A DNA stretch of 64,000 nt from Pseudomonas huaxiensis (GTDB lineage: Bacteria; Pseudomonadota; Gammaproteobacteria; Pseudomonadales; Pseudomonadaceae). Every line of letters starts with the position of its first letter. The stretch's first letter is position 1. The notes under the pieces were generated by a model. The model ran no database searches. It worked only from the letters and a program-made list of their open reading frames with translations, and was not told where the DNA came from. The translations under genes and the position numbers were made by a program. The DNA lies in contig NZ_QKVL01000002.1 of NCBI RefSeq assembly GCF_003231275.1, positions 1 to 64,000 of the forward strand, given 5' to 3'. Below are positions 27,341 to 36,459 of this stretch, in pieces.

Positions 27341-28903
27341 TCAGCCAAGAAACAGCCTGTACGCCGGATTATCGGTCTCGTCCCAATAGCGATAACCCAT
27401 GGCATCCAGTGCGCCCGGCAGGCCGTCGCGTTCCTCGGCCGGCACTTCCAGCGCGGCGAACACCCGCGCCTCGGCGGCGCCGTGGTTGCGGTAATGGAAC
27501 AGGCTGATGTTCCAGCGTTTGCCGAGGCTTTCCAGGAAGCCCAGCAGCGCACCCGGCCGCTCGGGGAATTCGAAGCGCAGCACACGCTCATCAGCCCCCG
27601 GCCCCGCGTGTCCGCCCACGGTATGGCGGATGTGCAGCTTGGCCAGCTCGTTATCGGTCAGGTCGACCACCTCGTAGCCCTGCTCGCGCAGGTTGGCCAG
27701 CAGTGCATCACGCGGATCGGTCAGCGGGTGGGTTTGCACGCCGACAAACAACCGCGCTTCCTTGCCGGGGTAGTAGCGGTAGTTGAACTCGGTGATCTGC
27801 CGACGGCCCAGGGCCTGGCAGAAAGCGCGGAAGCTGCCCGGGCGCTCGGGGATGGTCACGGCGATCACCGCTTCACGCTGTTCGCCCAGCTCGGCCCGTT
27901 CGGCGACATGGCGCAGGCGGTCGAAGTTGACGTTGGCACCGGAGTCGATCGCCACCAGGGTCTGCCCGCGCACGCCACGGGCGGCCACGTACTTCTTGAT
28001 CCCGGCGACCGCCAACGCGCCGGACGGCTCGGTGATGGAACGGGTGTCGTCGTAGATGTCCTTGATTGCCGCGCACAGCTCGTCACTGCTGACGGTGATC
28101 ACTTCGTCCACATAATGCCGGCAGATATCAAAGCAATGGGCGCCGATCTGCGCAACCGCCACACCGTCGGCAAAGGTGCCGACCTGCGGCAACACCACCC
28201 GCTCGCCGGCCGCGAGGGCCGCCTGCAGGCAGTTGGAGTCGTGCGGCTCGACGCCGATGACCTTGACCTCGGGCCGCAGGTATTTGACGTACGCGGCGAT
28301 GCCGGCGATCAAGCCGCCACCTCCGACCGGAACGAAGATCGCATCCAACGGACCTTGCTGTTGGCGAAGGATTTCCATGGCCACGGTGCCCTGCCCGGCG
28401 ATCACGTCCGGGTCGTCGAAGGGTGGGACGAACGTCGCGCCTTCGCTCTGCGCCAGTTGCAGCGCGTGTGCCAGGGCACGGGGGAAGGCATCGCCATGTA
28501 GCACCACATTGCCGCCACGGGAGCGCACGCCCTCGACCTTGAGCGCCGGGGTGGTTTCCGGCATCACGATGGTCGCGACAATGCCCAGCTCACGCGCCGC
28601 CAGCGCCACCCCTTGGGCATGGTTACCGGCGGACGCGGTGATCACGCCGCGATCACGCTGGTCCTGGGTCAGGCGGCTGAGGCGGTTGTAGGCGCCACGG
28701 ACTTTGAAGGAGAAGGTCGGCTGCAGGTCTTCGCGCTTGAGCAACACCTGATTACCCAGTTGCGCCGAGAGCGAGCGGGCCGGTTGCAGCGGGGTTTCAA
28801 TGGCCAGGTCGTACACCGGCGCGGCAAGAATCCGGCGCACATAGTCCGCCAGCAGGTTCGGTGCGCCAACGGCTGTACGGGTGCATGCGGTGAGGCTGGT
28901 CAT
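27341..28903 (-). CDS. ilvA: Biosynthetic threonine ammonia-lyase
   Basis: The 520-residue protein converts threonine to 2-oxobutanoate, the first step to isoleucine. The PLP domain (about 1-340) has K67 in [12 protein letters not shown] and the phosphate loop VGGGGLIAG; two ACT-like regulatory domains follow ([16 protein letters not shown] and [16 protein letters not shown]), which mediate isoleucine feedback. Length matches feedback-regulated enzymes. Pseudomonas genomes often carry a second copy near rpiA, so this may be one of two. Its transcript starts with an attenuation leader (28944-29050). Confidence 0.93.
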   Translation of the reverse strand: MTSLTACTRTAVGAPNLLADYVRRILAAPVYDLAIETPLQPARSLSAQLGNQVLLKREDLQPTFSFKVRGAYNRLSRLTQDQRDRGVITASAGNHAQGVALAARELGIVATIVMPETTPALKVEGVRSRGGNVVLHGDAFPRALAHALQLAQSEGATFVPPFDDPDVIAGQGTVAMEILRQQQGPLDAIFVPVGGGGLIAGIAAYVKYLRPEVKVIGVEPHDSNCLQAALAAGERVVLPQVGTFADGVAVAQIGAHCFDICRHYVDEVITVSSDELCAAIKDIYDDTRSITEPSGALAVAGIKKYVAARGVRGQTLVAIDSGANVNFDRLRHVAERAELGEQREAVIAVTIPERPGSFRAFCQALGRRQITEFNYRYYPGKEARLFVGVQTHPLTDPRDALLANLREQGYEVVDLTDNELAKLHIRHTVGGHAGPGADERVLRFEFPERPGALLGFLESLGKRWNISLFHYRNHGAAEARVFAALEVPAEERDGLPGALDAMGYRYWDETDNPAYRLFLG

Positions 28904-28943
28904 CGGTAACTCCTGGTTTTTTCAAAGAGCCCAGGAGTCGAGA

Positions 28944-29010
28944 GAAAAAACCCGCCTCCAGGGCGGGTTCGGTGCAAGTGCCAGCTAACCCGCCAATCTG
29001 ATAATGGCGG
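28944..29010 (-). promoter_or_regulatory. Transcription attenuator of ilvA
   Basis: Four pairing arms can be read on the minus strand. Arm 1 (29005-29010, CCGCCA, inside the Ile codons) pairs with arm 2 (28987-28995, TGGCGGGTT). Arm 2 alternatively pairs with arm 3 (28962-28970, GAACCCGCC). Arm 3 pairs with arm 4 (GGCGGG, 28951-28956), followed by six T (28945-28950), as terminator. A ribosome stalled at Ile codons would free arm 2 to form the antiterminator, raising ilvA expression when Ile-tRNA is short. This is the classical design known for ilv and thr operons. Confidence 0.85.
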
Positions 29011-29050
29011 TAATAATGCTGTGGGTCGGCACGAGCTGGAGGTTCTTCAT
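28985..29050 (-). CDS. ilvA leader peptide (21 residues, Ile-rich)
   Basis: Reading the minus strand from 29050, an ATG opens a 21-codon frame ending in TAG at 28985-28987. The peptide starts MKNLQLVPTH and then has S-I-I-T-A-I-I-R-L, four isoleucine codons in six, plus Leu, Val and Thr codons. These control codons overlap arm 1 of the attenuator. No Shine-Dalgarno is visible, and the candidate promoter puts the transcript start at or within two bases of the ATG, so the peptide is probably translated from a leaderless mRNA. Confidence 0.85.
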   Translation of the reverse strand: MKNLQLVPTHSIITAIIRLAG

Positions 29051-29057
29051 GCCAGCG

Positions 29058-29086
29058 AAACTAGCGAAGTGCCTTTGCCAAGTCAA
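29058..29086 (-). promoter_or_regulatory. Sigma-70 promoter of the ilvA leader
   Basis: On the minus strand, -35 TTGACT (29081-29086) and -10 TAGTTT (29058-29063) are separated by 17 bp. The -35 box matches the consensus at five of six bases. The expected start lies about 7 bp past the -10 box, which is the leader-peptide ATG. Confidence 0.65.
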
Positions 29087-29119
29087 CGATTGATTCAAAA
29101 AGCTGCTGACAGCCACCTG

Positions 29120-29149
29120 GGTAGTGCCCTCGGTCGGGGGGGCACTACC
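29120..29149 (-). terminator. Terminator hairpin after the P47-like gene
   Basis: GGTAGTGCC (29120-29128) and GGCACTACC (29141-29149) form a perfect 9-bp stem. It sits 22 bp after the stop of the leftward gene, and no clean T run follows directly, so it may be a weak or Rho-assisted terminator. Confidence 0.55.
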
Positions 29150-29170
29150 ACAGGCGAGGATTGAGCCGGC

Positions 29171-31024
29171 TCAGTCCGCTGCGCGCTCCATGGCGTGTTG
29201 CTGGATCGATAGATTCGCCCGCTGCAAGATATCGCCGTGCGCCCATAACGGCAGGGGGATGACAATAAAGCCGTGGTGATCGGAAAAGTCATCGAGCACC
29301 ATCAGGTGCAAAATCGCAAAGCCGCTCGCCGTAGCGGCTGCCGAAAAAATGCCGTCCTCCGTGACGTTACAAGTTGCAGGCATGAGCATTCGCTCGAGTA
29401 AACGGTCGCCTATCTCGCCCAGATTGACCGGAATGCCTTTGCGCAGAACCTGAAGCTGAACGCGGTTGGTTTCAGGCTTGCTCTGCGCGCTGATGAACAT
29501 CGGCACCGAGGGGACGATGTTAAGGACCAGTATCGAGACGAACTGTTCGTCCTCCGGGGCATGGGAATAGGTGCTTTTGACGCGGACCCTCTCCAGATAC
29601 ATGGCCGTCCTGTGTGTACTTGGTGCGGCCGCCTGGTAGGTGGAGCTCAGTCGATTGGTTGCCGTTTTGAGCGTTCCACCCATGTTCGGGGAAACAATCT
29701 GCCAGGAAAGCGTCGAATCGTGCGTAGAAGGAATAGCCGCCGACATGACTACGCTCTGTCCGGCGTTGCAAACCTCAAAACCCGGTGAAACAGCCACGGG
29801 ATGCTTCAAAACGGAAACCAGAGCGGAAGAGCGCAATTCCCGCCCTGGCAGGCTCCAACTGGCCGATACCGTGACGTTCTCGCAGTCTCTCTTCATTGAC
29901 GCGGGCTCTGGTGGAAAGTAGTGACCAGAGGTGCCGATCCTGCCGACGTTACTGTTACCCGGCTCCGTTGCGCGCACACTCCACTTGAATGCCCAGTTAA
30001 CCCCCGAAGGCATCATGTCAAAGCCGAAATAAGCCCCCGCCCAAATGACTGGAAATGCCGGAATGACGTCAAACACATCGCTCGGTAATTGAACGTTGCC
30101 GTAAGCCGCCAGATGCAGCCCTGGTGCGGAACCGGAGCTATTGTCGTGCATGACAAACTGATGGTAGTCACCAAAAGAGATGACATTCAGGGGTGAAGAA
30201 AGTGTGTCTTCGACGGCCTCGTCGCCAAATACCTGTGCATTGCCACCGAAATACATGATCGTCGCTGTATACCGCCTGAACGCGGTGTGCTCTGGAATCG
30301 GGTACATGAAGTCCGGACCAGGGTAGGCACCGTCGGAGCCTTTGTTGTGACGTATGAAGATCACTAGTGCGCCGCCACTGCTGGTGAGCGCGCCATCTCG
30401 CGTTCCGGGGACGGGCATGACGCGTGCGGCAATCTTTTTCGGCACGGGTAAAACATCGTCGAGCCGGCCCAACTCATAAACCCGCAACCGCTCAGGCAGC
30501 TTCTGAAACGCTTCTTTGAAACGCTGACCAATGGCTCGTTGATCCAGTGTGTCGAGCACGAAGTTGGCCGAGAATTCTGTCCCCTTGCTGATATCCAGGA
30601 CAATTTTTCGACCGTCGCTCACCTGCCCACTCAACTGCGTCAACGGCACGCCCAACGTCAGTTGAGGCCCTCCAACAGGCAACAGGTTGCGGATCTTGCC
30701 GACATGGGGCACTACCCCCGCAATCGTTACCTCGGTGATGATCATTCCGCTGATGCAGTCCATGCTCAAGCGTAGCGAATCACTTTCAACTGAAGCCACC
30801 GGCGCCCTGAGCCTGATGTCTTGCATATGCTCGGTGGAGTAGGTCAGGTCGATGCTTTGAGAAATCGCCGGCACAAAGTCGTCTTGGCTGAACCGGTGGA
30901 TGTACTGCTGTTGCAGCAGTTCGTTGATCATGTCCCGGTCATAGGCGACGATCATTTCCCAGCCCAGGCCTCTTGACCCGCTGGCCAGCCAGGACTTCAG
31001 TTGTGACAGGGAAGGTTTGGCCAT
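29171..31024 (-). CDS. Large cytosolic P47/TULIP-like protein
   Basis: The 617-residue product starts at an ATG after AGAGGG. It has no signal peptide, membrane segment or known enzyme motif. The N-terminal pattern GWEMIVAYDRDMINELL followed by long beta-rich stretches resembles TULIP-domain P47/OrfX-type proteins, known from clostridial toxin loci and scattered in other bacteria; this is family-level recognition by eye and needs a profile search. The gene has visibly lower GC than its neighbours. It lies 69 bp after paaX and may be read from the paaYX promoter, although nothing in it points to phenylacetate metabolism. Confidence 0.6.
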   Translation of the reverse strand: MAKPSLSQLKSWLASGSRGLGWEMIVAYDRDMINELLQQQYIHRFSQDDFVPAISQSIDLTYSTEHMQDIRLRAPVASVESDSLRLSMDCISGMIITEVTIAGVVPHVGKIRNLLPVGGPQLTLGVPLTQLSGQVSDGRKIVLDISKGTEFSANFVLDTLDQRAIGQRFKEAFQKLPERLRVYELGRLDDVLPVPKKIAARVMPVPGTRDGALTSSGGALVIFIRHNKGSDGAYPGPDFMYPIPEHTAFRRYTATIMYFGGNAQVFGDEAVEDTLSSPLNVISFGDYHQFVMHDNSSGSAPGLHLAAYGNVQLPSDVFDVIPAFPVIWAGAYFGFDMMPSGVNWAFKWSVRATEPGNSNVGRIGTSGHYFPPEPASMKRDCENVTVSASWSLPGRELRSSALVSVLKHPVAVSPGFEVCNAGQSVVMSAAIPSTHDSTLSWQIVSPNMGGTLKTATNRLSSTYQAAAPSTHRTAMYLERVRVKSTYSHAPEDEQFVSILVLNIVPSVPMFISAQSKPETNRVQLQVLRKGIPVNLGEIGDRLLERMLMPATCNVTEDGIFSAAATASGFAILHLMVLDDFSDHHGFIVIPLPLWAHGDILQRANLSIQQHAMERAAD

Positions 31025-31093
31025 GGTGAAGTCCCTCTTCGGAAGGAGTTCAGTAAGCCCCTTGATCCTTAAACGACACAACTGGCATTTTTA

Positions 31094-32017
31094 TCAGGTC
31101 AACCCACCAAACCGCCTGTAAAAACCCTCCCCCGCCTCGGGCAACGGCCCGTCCGCAGTCTCCATCGCCGCCTCCAGCCACTGCTCGGCCGCAGCGTGGA
31201 TCAACCGGTAGATATTGCGGCACAACTGCCGCGCCGCGCGGCCTTCCCAGTCACCCGGCAGCAACTCGTCCGGCAGTTGCGGGTCGCGCAGCAGCAGCTT
31301 GCGGTATTCATGAATCAGCAGCACCCGGGCCAGGAAGCAGGCTTTCGGGTCGAGGGTGTCCTGTTCCTTGAGGCTCTGCCACAACGGCCGGAACAACTGA
31401 ATGAACTCGCTGTAGTGCGCCGCCAGTTCGTCGATCTTCCAGCTTTCGCGCACCTGCATGCGCAGCGCCTTGGAGGCCAGCACGTCCTGGGCAGTGGTTT
31501 CGAAGAGGATGGTGTCTTCCTGGGCGCCGAGGTCCACCAGGGTGGCATTGACATCCGCACGCTCGCACCGCGGGCAACCCAGCACGCCGGGAGAGATGGC
31601 GCCGAAGCCCTGCCATTCCAGTTCCTCGCGGACTTCCTTGCGTTTGTCCTGGGGCAACTGGGTCAGGATCGCCAGGCACCACGAACCGTCCCACGCCGGT
31701 GGATTGGCCGCATAGACACGCTTGAAGGCTTTCTCGAAACGCCGCCGCCCCGTGCCGGTGAGGCTGTAGTAGCTGCGCCGGCCGACCTTCTCGGCGGTCA
31801 GCCAGTTTTCCTTGGTCAGGCGAAAGATCGAGGTGCGAATCAGCCGCTCGTTGATACCCATGGGTTCGAGCAACCGGATCAGGCTGCCCAGCCACACCGT
31901 CCCGCCACGGGGCTCGATGGCATCGCCATAAAGGGTGACGATCAGGGAACTGGCGCGAACCGGTGTCTGTTGCTGGAAGCGGTCGATCAGGTGGTCGAGT
32001 GGCGTGAGGGACGACAT
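31094..32017 (-). CDS. paaX: Phenylacetate degradation repressor PaaX
   Basis: The 307-residue protein has an N-terminal winged helix (SSLIVTLYGDAIEPRGGTVWLGSLIRLLEPMGINERLIRTSIFRL), the PaaX family signature, followed by the central and C-terminal PaaX domains (LGCPRC, RVLLIHEYRKLLLRDPQLPDELLPGDWEG). It represses paa promoters and is released by phenylacetyl-CoA. It is encoded with paaY, divergent from the catabolic genes. Candidate operators are at 32821-32840 and 40441-40499. Confidence 0.96.
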   Translation of the reverse strand: MSSLTPLDHLIDRFQQQTPVRASSLIVTLYGDAIEPRGGTVWLGSLIRLLEPMGINERLIRTSIFRLTKENWLTAEKVGRRSYYSLTGTGRRRFEKAFKRVYAANPPAWDGSWCLAILTQLPQDKRKEVREELEWQGFGAISPGVLGCPRCERADVNATLVDLGAQEDTILFETTAQDVLASKALRMQVRESWKIDELAAHYSEFIQLFRPLWQSLKEQDTLDPKACFLARVLLIHEYRKLLLRDPQLPDELLPGDWEGRAARQLCRNIYRLIHAAAEQWLEAAMETADGPLPEAGEGFYRRFGGLT

Positions 32018-32092
32018 AAGCGTTCCGGTCAGAAAAGGAAGGAATATACCCGCGCGCCCGCAGCATGACCATGCTCGCGGCGCGCCGGCGGT

Positions 32093-32692
32093 TCAGGCGC
32101 CGCCCGGCAATTTCGGGCGCACGGCGTCGTCGCGGTAGCGGCCGCGACCGGCCTCCATCTCGCTCAGGGGCTCGCACTCGCGCAGGCTTTCAAGGCAGCG
32201 CCGGGTCAGTTGCTGATAGGCGCGGGTGCCGGTCTGTTTCCAGGCCACTTCGTCGTCGCTCAGGCGCCGTGTCACTTTTGCCGGCGAGCCCAGCACCAGC
32301 GATTGTTCCTCGCAATGGAACCCTGCCTTGACCAGCGCGCCCGCCGAAACGATACAGCGCGGCGCGATGTGGGCGTTGTCGAGTACCACTGCGTTCATCC
32401 CGATCAACGCATCCTCGCCCACCCGGCAGCCGTGCAACACCGCGCCGTGGCCGACATGGCCGTTGCGCTCGACCACCGTGTCACTGGCCGGAAAGCCGTG
32501 CATGACGCAGGTGTCCTGCAGGTTGGCGCCCTCCTCCAGGACGATCCGTCCGAAGTCGCCACGCAGCGCAGCCAGCGGGCCGACATAGCAGTTCGGCCCA
32601 ATGATCACATCACCGATCAATACCGCCGACGGGTGCACGTACGCCGTGGGGTGAACCACCGGGGTCAGGCCGTCGATGCTGTAACAAGTCAT
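32093..32692 (-). CDS. paaY: PaaY thioesterase-like hexapeptide protein
   Basis: The 199-residue protein is a left-handed beta-helix of hexapeptide repeats (VHPTAYVHPSAVLIGDVIIG, then the gamma-carbonic-anhydrase-like histidine pattern VMHGF...NGHVGHGAVLHGC). PaaY is known to hydrolyse the dead-end CoA thioester formed from the ring epoxide/oxepin route and so protects the CoA pool. The start at 32692 follows GAGGAG. It precedes paaX by 75 bp and shares a divergent promoter region with paaF. Confidence 0.93.
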   Translation of the reverse strand: MTCYSIDGLTPVVHPTAYVHPSAVLIGDVIIGPNCYVGPLAALRGDFGRIVLEEGANLQDTCVMHGFPASDTVVERNGHVGHGAVLHGCRVGEDALIGMNAVVLDNAHIAPRCIVSAGALVKAGFHCEEQSLVLGSPAKVTRRLSDDEVAWKQTGTRAYQQLTRRCLESLRECEPLSEMEAGRGRYRDDAVRPKLPGGA

Positions 32693-32820
32693 GCCATTTC
32701 TCCTCGAAAACGATACGCAACAGGCAATTTCATGAAAACCCTTAACACAAGGTTTGCTTAGGAATAACGGAGCTTCTTGAGCATTACAATCCGCCATTGG
32801 ACACATTTTTAATTATCAAT

Positions 32821-32840
32821 ATTGTTTTTCTGTATCGCAT
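32821..32840. promoter_or_regulatory. Candidate PaaX operator upstream of paaF
   Basis: ATTGTTTTTCTGTATCGCAT lies in the paaY/paaF divergent region. The reverse complement of 40441-40459, upstream of paaA, reads the same with one T fewer, which is strong repetition for two promoters of the same regulon. PaaX binding is inferred. Confidence 0.6.
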
Positions 32841-32930
32841 TATGCCTATACTTTGGCGAAACGGCCATCGAGCCCGTCCAACAATAAAACGCCGACCTGT
32901 GAGTCCGGCGAGCCTTGCGAGGAAGTCGTG

Positions 32931-33701
32931 ATGCCGAACACCCTTGTGGTGCAGGCGCATCAGGCCACACGCCTGATCACCCTGCATCGTCCACATGCAC
33001 TGAATGCCCTGACCACCGAACTGCTGGGCGAGCTGGCGGACGAACTGCAACGCTGCGCCGACGACCCCGAGGTCCGCGCCGTGGTCATCACCGGCAGCCG
33101 CAAGGCCTTCGCTGCCGGTGCTGACCTCAACGAAATGGCCGAGCGCGATCTGGTCGGCATGCTCGACGACCCGCGCCAGGCCTATTGGCAACAAATCACC
33201 CGCTTCCCCAAACCCCTGATCGCCGCGGTCAACGGCTATGCCCTGGGCGGTGGCTGCGAACTGGCGATGCACGCCGACATCCTGATTGCCGGCGACGACG
33301 CCCAGTTCGGCCAGCCGGAAATCAACCTCGGCATCATGCCCGGCGCCGGTGGCACCCAGCGTCTGCTGCGGGCGGTGGGCAAGTCGCTGGCGATGCAGAT
33401 GGTCCTCGCTGGCGAACCCATCAGCGCCCGCCGCGCCCTCGATGCCGGGCTGGTCAGCGAAATCACCCCACCCGAACTGACCGTCGAACGCGCCCTGCAG
33501 ATCGCCCAGCGCATTGCCGCCAAAGCGCCGCTGGCGGTGCGCCTGGCCAAGGAAGCCGTGCTCAAGGCCCAGGACCTTGACCTCGCCAGCGGCCTGCGCT
33601 TCGAACGCCACGCCTTCACCCTGCTCGCCGGCACCGCCGACCGCAACGAAGGCATCCGCGCCTTCCAGGAAAAACGCCCGGCCCAATTCAAAGGCTGCTA
33701 A
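32931..33701 (+). CDS. paaF: 2,3-dehydroadipyl-CoA hydratase PaaF
   Basis: The 256-residue crotonase-fold enzyme hydrates 2,3-dehydroadipyl-CoA in the lower phenylacetate pathway. The oxyanion-hole motifs are KAFAAGADLNEMAE and NGYALGGGCELAMHADI, and the catalytic glutamates are in the FGQPEINLGIMPGAGGTQRL segment. It opens the paaFGHIJK operon; AGGAAG precedes the ATG. Confidence 0.94.
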   Translation: MPNTLVVQAHQATRLITLHRPHALNALTTELLGELADELQRCADDPEVRAVVITGSRKAFAAGADLNEMAERDLVGMLDDPRQAYWQQITRFPKPLIAAVNGYALGGGCELAMHADILIAGDDAQFGQPEINLGIMPGAGGTQRLLRAVGKSLAMQMVLAGEPISARRALDAGLVSEITPPELTVERALQIAQRIAAKAPLAVRLAKEAVLKAQDLDLASGLRFERHAFTLLAGTADRNEGIRAFQEKRPAQFKGC

Positions 33702-33712
33702 GAGGACCCGTC

Positions 33713-34504
33713 ATGAGCTACCAGCACATCCTGTTTTCCATCGAAGCCGGGGTCGCCACCCTGAGCCTCAACCGCCCCGAGCAACTGAACAGCTTCAACA
33801 CGCTGATGCACCAGGAAGTGCGCGAGGCGCTGAAGACCGTGCAGAACAACGGCGACGTCCGCGTTCTGCTGCTGACCGCCGAAGGCCGCGGCTTCTGTGC
33901 TGGGCAAGACCTCAGTGACCGCAACGTCGCCCCCGGCGCGGAAATGCCCGATCTCGGCCTGTCCATCGAACGCTTCTACAACCCGCTGATCCGCACCCTG
34001 CGCGAGCTGCCAATCCCGGTGATCTGCGCGGTGAACGGCGTTGCCGCTGGCGCCGGGGCCAATATCCCGCTGGCCTGCGATCTGGTCCTGGCGGCGCGCT
34101 CGGCCAGCTTTATCCAGGCGTTTTGCAAGATCGGCCTGATTCCCGACTCCGCCGGCACCTGGGCGTTGCCACGGCTGGTCGGCATGGCCCGGGCCAAGGC
34201 GCTGACGCTGCTCGGCGAGCGCCTGAGCGCCGAGCAGGCGCTGGAATGGGGGCTGATCTATCGGGTGGTCGATGACGCCGAACTGCGCGACCAGGCCATC
34301 GCCCTCGCCCGCCAGCTCGCCACCCAGCCGACCTACGGCCTGGGCCTGATCAAGCGCAGCCTGCACGCCAGCCTGGACAACAGCTTCGAGCAGCAACTGA
34401 CGCTGGAGCGCGACCTGCAACGCCTGGCCGGACGCAGCGAGGACTACCGCGAAGGCGTCGCCGCCTTCATGGACAAACGCACGCCGCAATTCAAGGGGTA
34501 CTGA
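33713..34504 (+). CDS. paaG: Ring 1,2-epoxyphenylacetyl-CoA isomerase PaaG
   Basis: The 263-residue crotonase-fold protein isomerises ring-1,2-epoxyphenylacetyl-CoA to oxepin-CoA and also shifts a double bond later in the pathway. Motifs: GRGFCAGQDLSDRN (with the aspartate used for catalysis) and VNGVAAGAGANIPLACDLVLA. AGAGGA lies 6 bp before the start, 11 bp after paaF. Confidence 0.94.
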   Translation: MSYQHILFSIEAGVATLSLNRPEQLNSFNTLMHQEVREALKTVQNNGDVRVLLLTAEGRGFCAGQDLSDRNVAPGAEMPDLGLSIERFYNPLIRTLRELPIPVICAVNGVAAGAGANIPLACDLVLAARSASFIQAFCKIGLIPDSAGTWALPRLVGMARAKALTLLGERLSAEQALEWGLIYRVVDDAELRDQAIALARQLATQPTYGLGLIKRSLHASLDNSFEQQLTLERDLQRLAGRSEDYREGVAAFMDKRTPQFKGY

Positions 34505-34508
34505 GTCG

Positions 34509-36026
34509 ATGAGCGCACTGAACAGTAACGTGCCCGTCGCGGTGATCGGCGCCGGCGCCATGGGCGCTGGCATCGCCCAGGTGGCCGCCAGCGCCGGGCA
34601 TCGGGTCTGGCTCTACGACAACCGCCCCGGCGCCGCCGCCCAGGCCATCGACGGCATCGCCCGGCAACTGGCGAAGCGAGTCGACAACGGTAAATTGGCC
34701 GCCAGCGCCCGCGACGCCTGCCTTGCCGCGCTGGTACCGGCAGACAGCCTGGAGCGACTGGCCGATGCTGGCCTGGTGATCGAGGCCATCGTCGAGAACC
34801 TGGAGGTCAAGCAAGCATTGCTGCAGCAACTGGAGTCCCTCTGCGCCCCGGACTGCATCCTCGCCAGCAACACCTCGTCGATTTCCATCACCCGCCTCGG
34901 CGCCGGCATGCGGCGGCCCGAGCGGCTGGTCGGCATGCACTTCTTCAACCCGGCGCCGGTCATGGCCCTGGTGGAAGTGATCAATGGACTGGCCACCGAC
35001 CCGAATGTCGCCGCACGCGTGCTCGCCACTGCCCTGGCGTGGGGCAAGCAGCCGGTGCTGGCGCGCTCCACCCCCGGCTTTATCGTCAACCGCGTGGCCC
35101 GGCCGTTCTATGCCGAAAGCTTGCGCTTGCTGCAAGAAGGTGCCGCCGATTGCGCCAGCCTCGACGCGCTTTTGCGCGAGGCCGGCGGCTTTGCCATGGG
35201 CGCCTTCGAACTCACCGACCTGATCGGCCACGACGTCAATTACGCGGTGACCTGCTCGGTCTTCGACGCCTATTACCAGGACATGCGCTTCCAGCCGTCA
35301 CAGATTCAGAAAGAACTGGTGGACGCCGGCCACTACGGACGCAAGAGCGGTCGCGGCTTCTATGACTACCGCGAAGGCGCCGTGCGCCCATCCGCCGCCA
35401 GCCTCGACAGCCCGGCACAAGTGCCGGCCGTGATCGTCGAAGGCGAAGCCGGGCTGCTGCAGCCATTGCTGGAGCGTCTGGCCGAACAGGGCGTGAGCAT
35501 CAGCCGCCGTGCCGGGCGCGGTCTGTTGCGGGTCGGCGACGCCAGCCTGGCCCTGAGCGACGGACGCCTGGCCAGCCAGCGCGCCGCCGATGACGGCCTG
35601 ACCGAACTGGTGCTGCTTGACCTGGCCCTGGATTACCGCCGCTGCTCCCGTGTGGGTATCAGTTGGGCCAACGGCACCTCGCCCAAGGCCGTGGATCAGG
35701 TGGTCGCGCTGCTGAACGCCGCCGGCATCGCCGTCACCCCGCTGCGCGACAGCCCGGCGCTGTGCGTGCTGCGCACCGTCGCCATGCTCGCCAACGAAGC
35801 CACCGACGCCCTGCTGCAAGGCGTGGCCTCGGCGGCGGACATCGACCTGGCGATGCGCGCCGGAGTCAATTACCCCCGCGGTCCCCTGGCCTGGGCCGAC
35901 CAGCTCGGCGCCGACACCCTGGTGACCGTGCTCGATCACCTGCAAGCCGCCTATGGCGAAGAACGCTATCGCCCGTCCCTGCAACTGCGTCGGCAACTGG
36001 CCGAAGGAGCACGCTTTCATGAATGA
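34509..36026 (+). CDS. paaH: 3-hydroxyadipyl-CoA dehydrogenase PaaH
   Basis: The 505-residue protein oxidises 3-hydroxyadipyl-CoA to 3-oxoadipyl-CoA with NAD+. The Rossmann domain begins VAVIGAGAMGAGIAQVAASAG; the catalytic histidine region is GMHFFNPAPVMALVEVI, and NAFIVNR-like PGFIVNRVARPFYAES follows. A second, C-terminal 3-hydroxyacyl-CoA dehydrogenase domain (about 400-490) gives the typical PaaH length. Its end overlaps paaI by 8 bp. Confidence 0.95.
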   Translation: MSALNSNVPVAVIGAGAMGAGIAQVAASAGHRVWLYDNRPGAAAQAIDGIARQLAKRVDNGKLAASARDACLAALVPADSLERLADAGLVIEAIVENLEVKQALLQQLESLCAPDCILASNTSSISITRLGAGMRRPERLVGMHFFNPAPVMALVEVINGLATDPNVAARVLATALAWGKQPVLARSTPGFIVNRVARPFYAESLRLLQEGAADCASLDALLREAGGFAMGAFELTDLIGHDVNYAVTCSVFDAYYQDMRFQPSQIQKELVDAGHYGRKSGRGFYDYREGAVRPSAASLDSPAQVPAVIVEGEAGLLQPLLERLAEQGVSISRRAGRGLLRVGDASLALSDGRLASQRAADDGLTELVLLDLALDYRRCSRVGISWANGTSPKAVDQVVALLNAAGIAVTPLRDSPALCVLRTVAMLANEATDALLQGVASAADIDLAMRAGVNYPRGPLAWADQLGADTLVTVLDHLQAAYGEERYRPSLQLRRQLAEGARFHE

Positions 36027-36459
36027 CCGTCTGGATCTGGCCAGCCGTTGCGCCCAGGCCCTGTTCGACCGCGATGCCGCCAGCCAGGGCCTGGGCATGC
36101 GCCTGCTGGCCAGCGGCCCGGGCACGGCGCGGGTCGGCATGAGCGTGCGCGCCGACATGTTGCAAGGCCACGGCACCTGCCACGGCGGGTTTCTGTTCGC
36201 CCTTGCCGATTCGGCGTTCGCTTTCGCCTGCAACAGCCACAACGACGCCACCGTGGCCCAGGGTTGCAGCATCGAGTACATCGCCCCGGCGCTCCTCGAT
36301 GACACCCTGACCGCCGACTGCACTGAACTGAACCGCGGCAAACGCACCGGCACTTATGACGTCCGCATCGAGAACCAGCACGGCAAGTTGATCGCGCTGT
36401 TTCGCGGCAAGTCCTACCAGATACGCGGCAGCGTACTCGAACCGGAGACCCTGACATGA
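36019..36459 (+). CDS. paaI: Hot-dog thioesterase PaaI
   Basis: The 146-residue protein has the hot-dog fold and the PaaI motif GHGTCHGGFLFALADSAFAFA, with the catalytic aspartate in the central helix. It hydrolyses hydroxyphenylacetyl-CoA and similar blocked thioesters to release CoA. Its ATG lies inside the end of paaH and its stop overlaps paaJ's start (ATGA), so the three genes are translationally coupled. Confidence 0.94.
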   Translation: MNDRLDLASRCAQALFDRDAASQGLGMRLLASGPGTARVGMSVRADMLQGHGTCHGGFLFALADSAFAFACNSHNDATVAQGCSIEYIAPALLDDTLTADCTELNRGKRTGTYDVRIENQHGKLIALFRGKSYQIRGSVLEPETLT

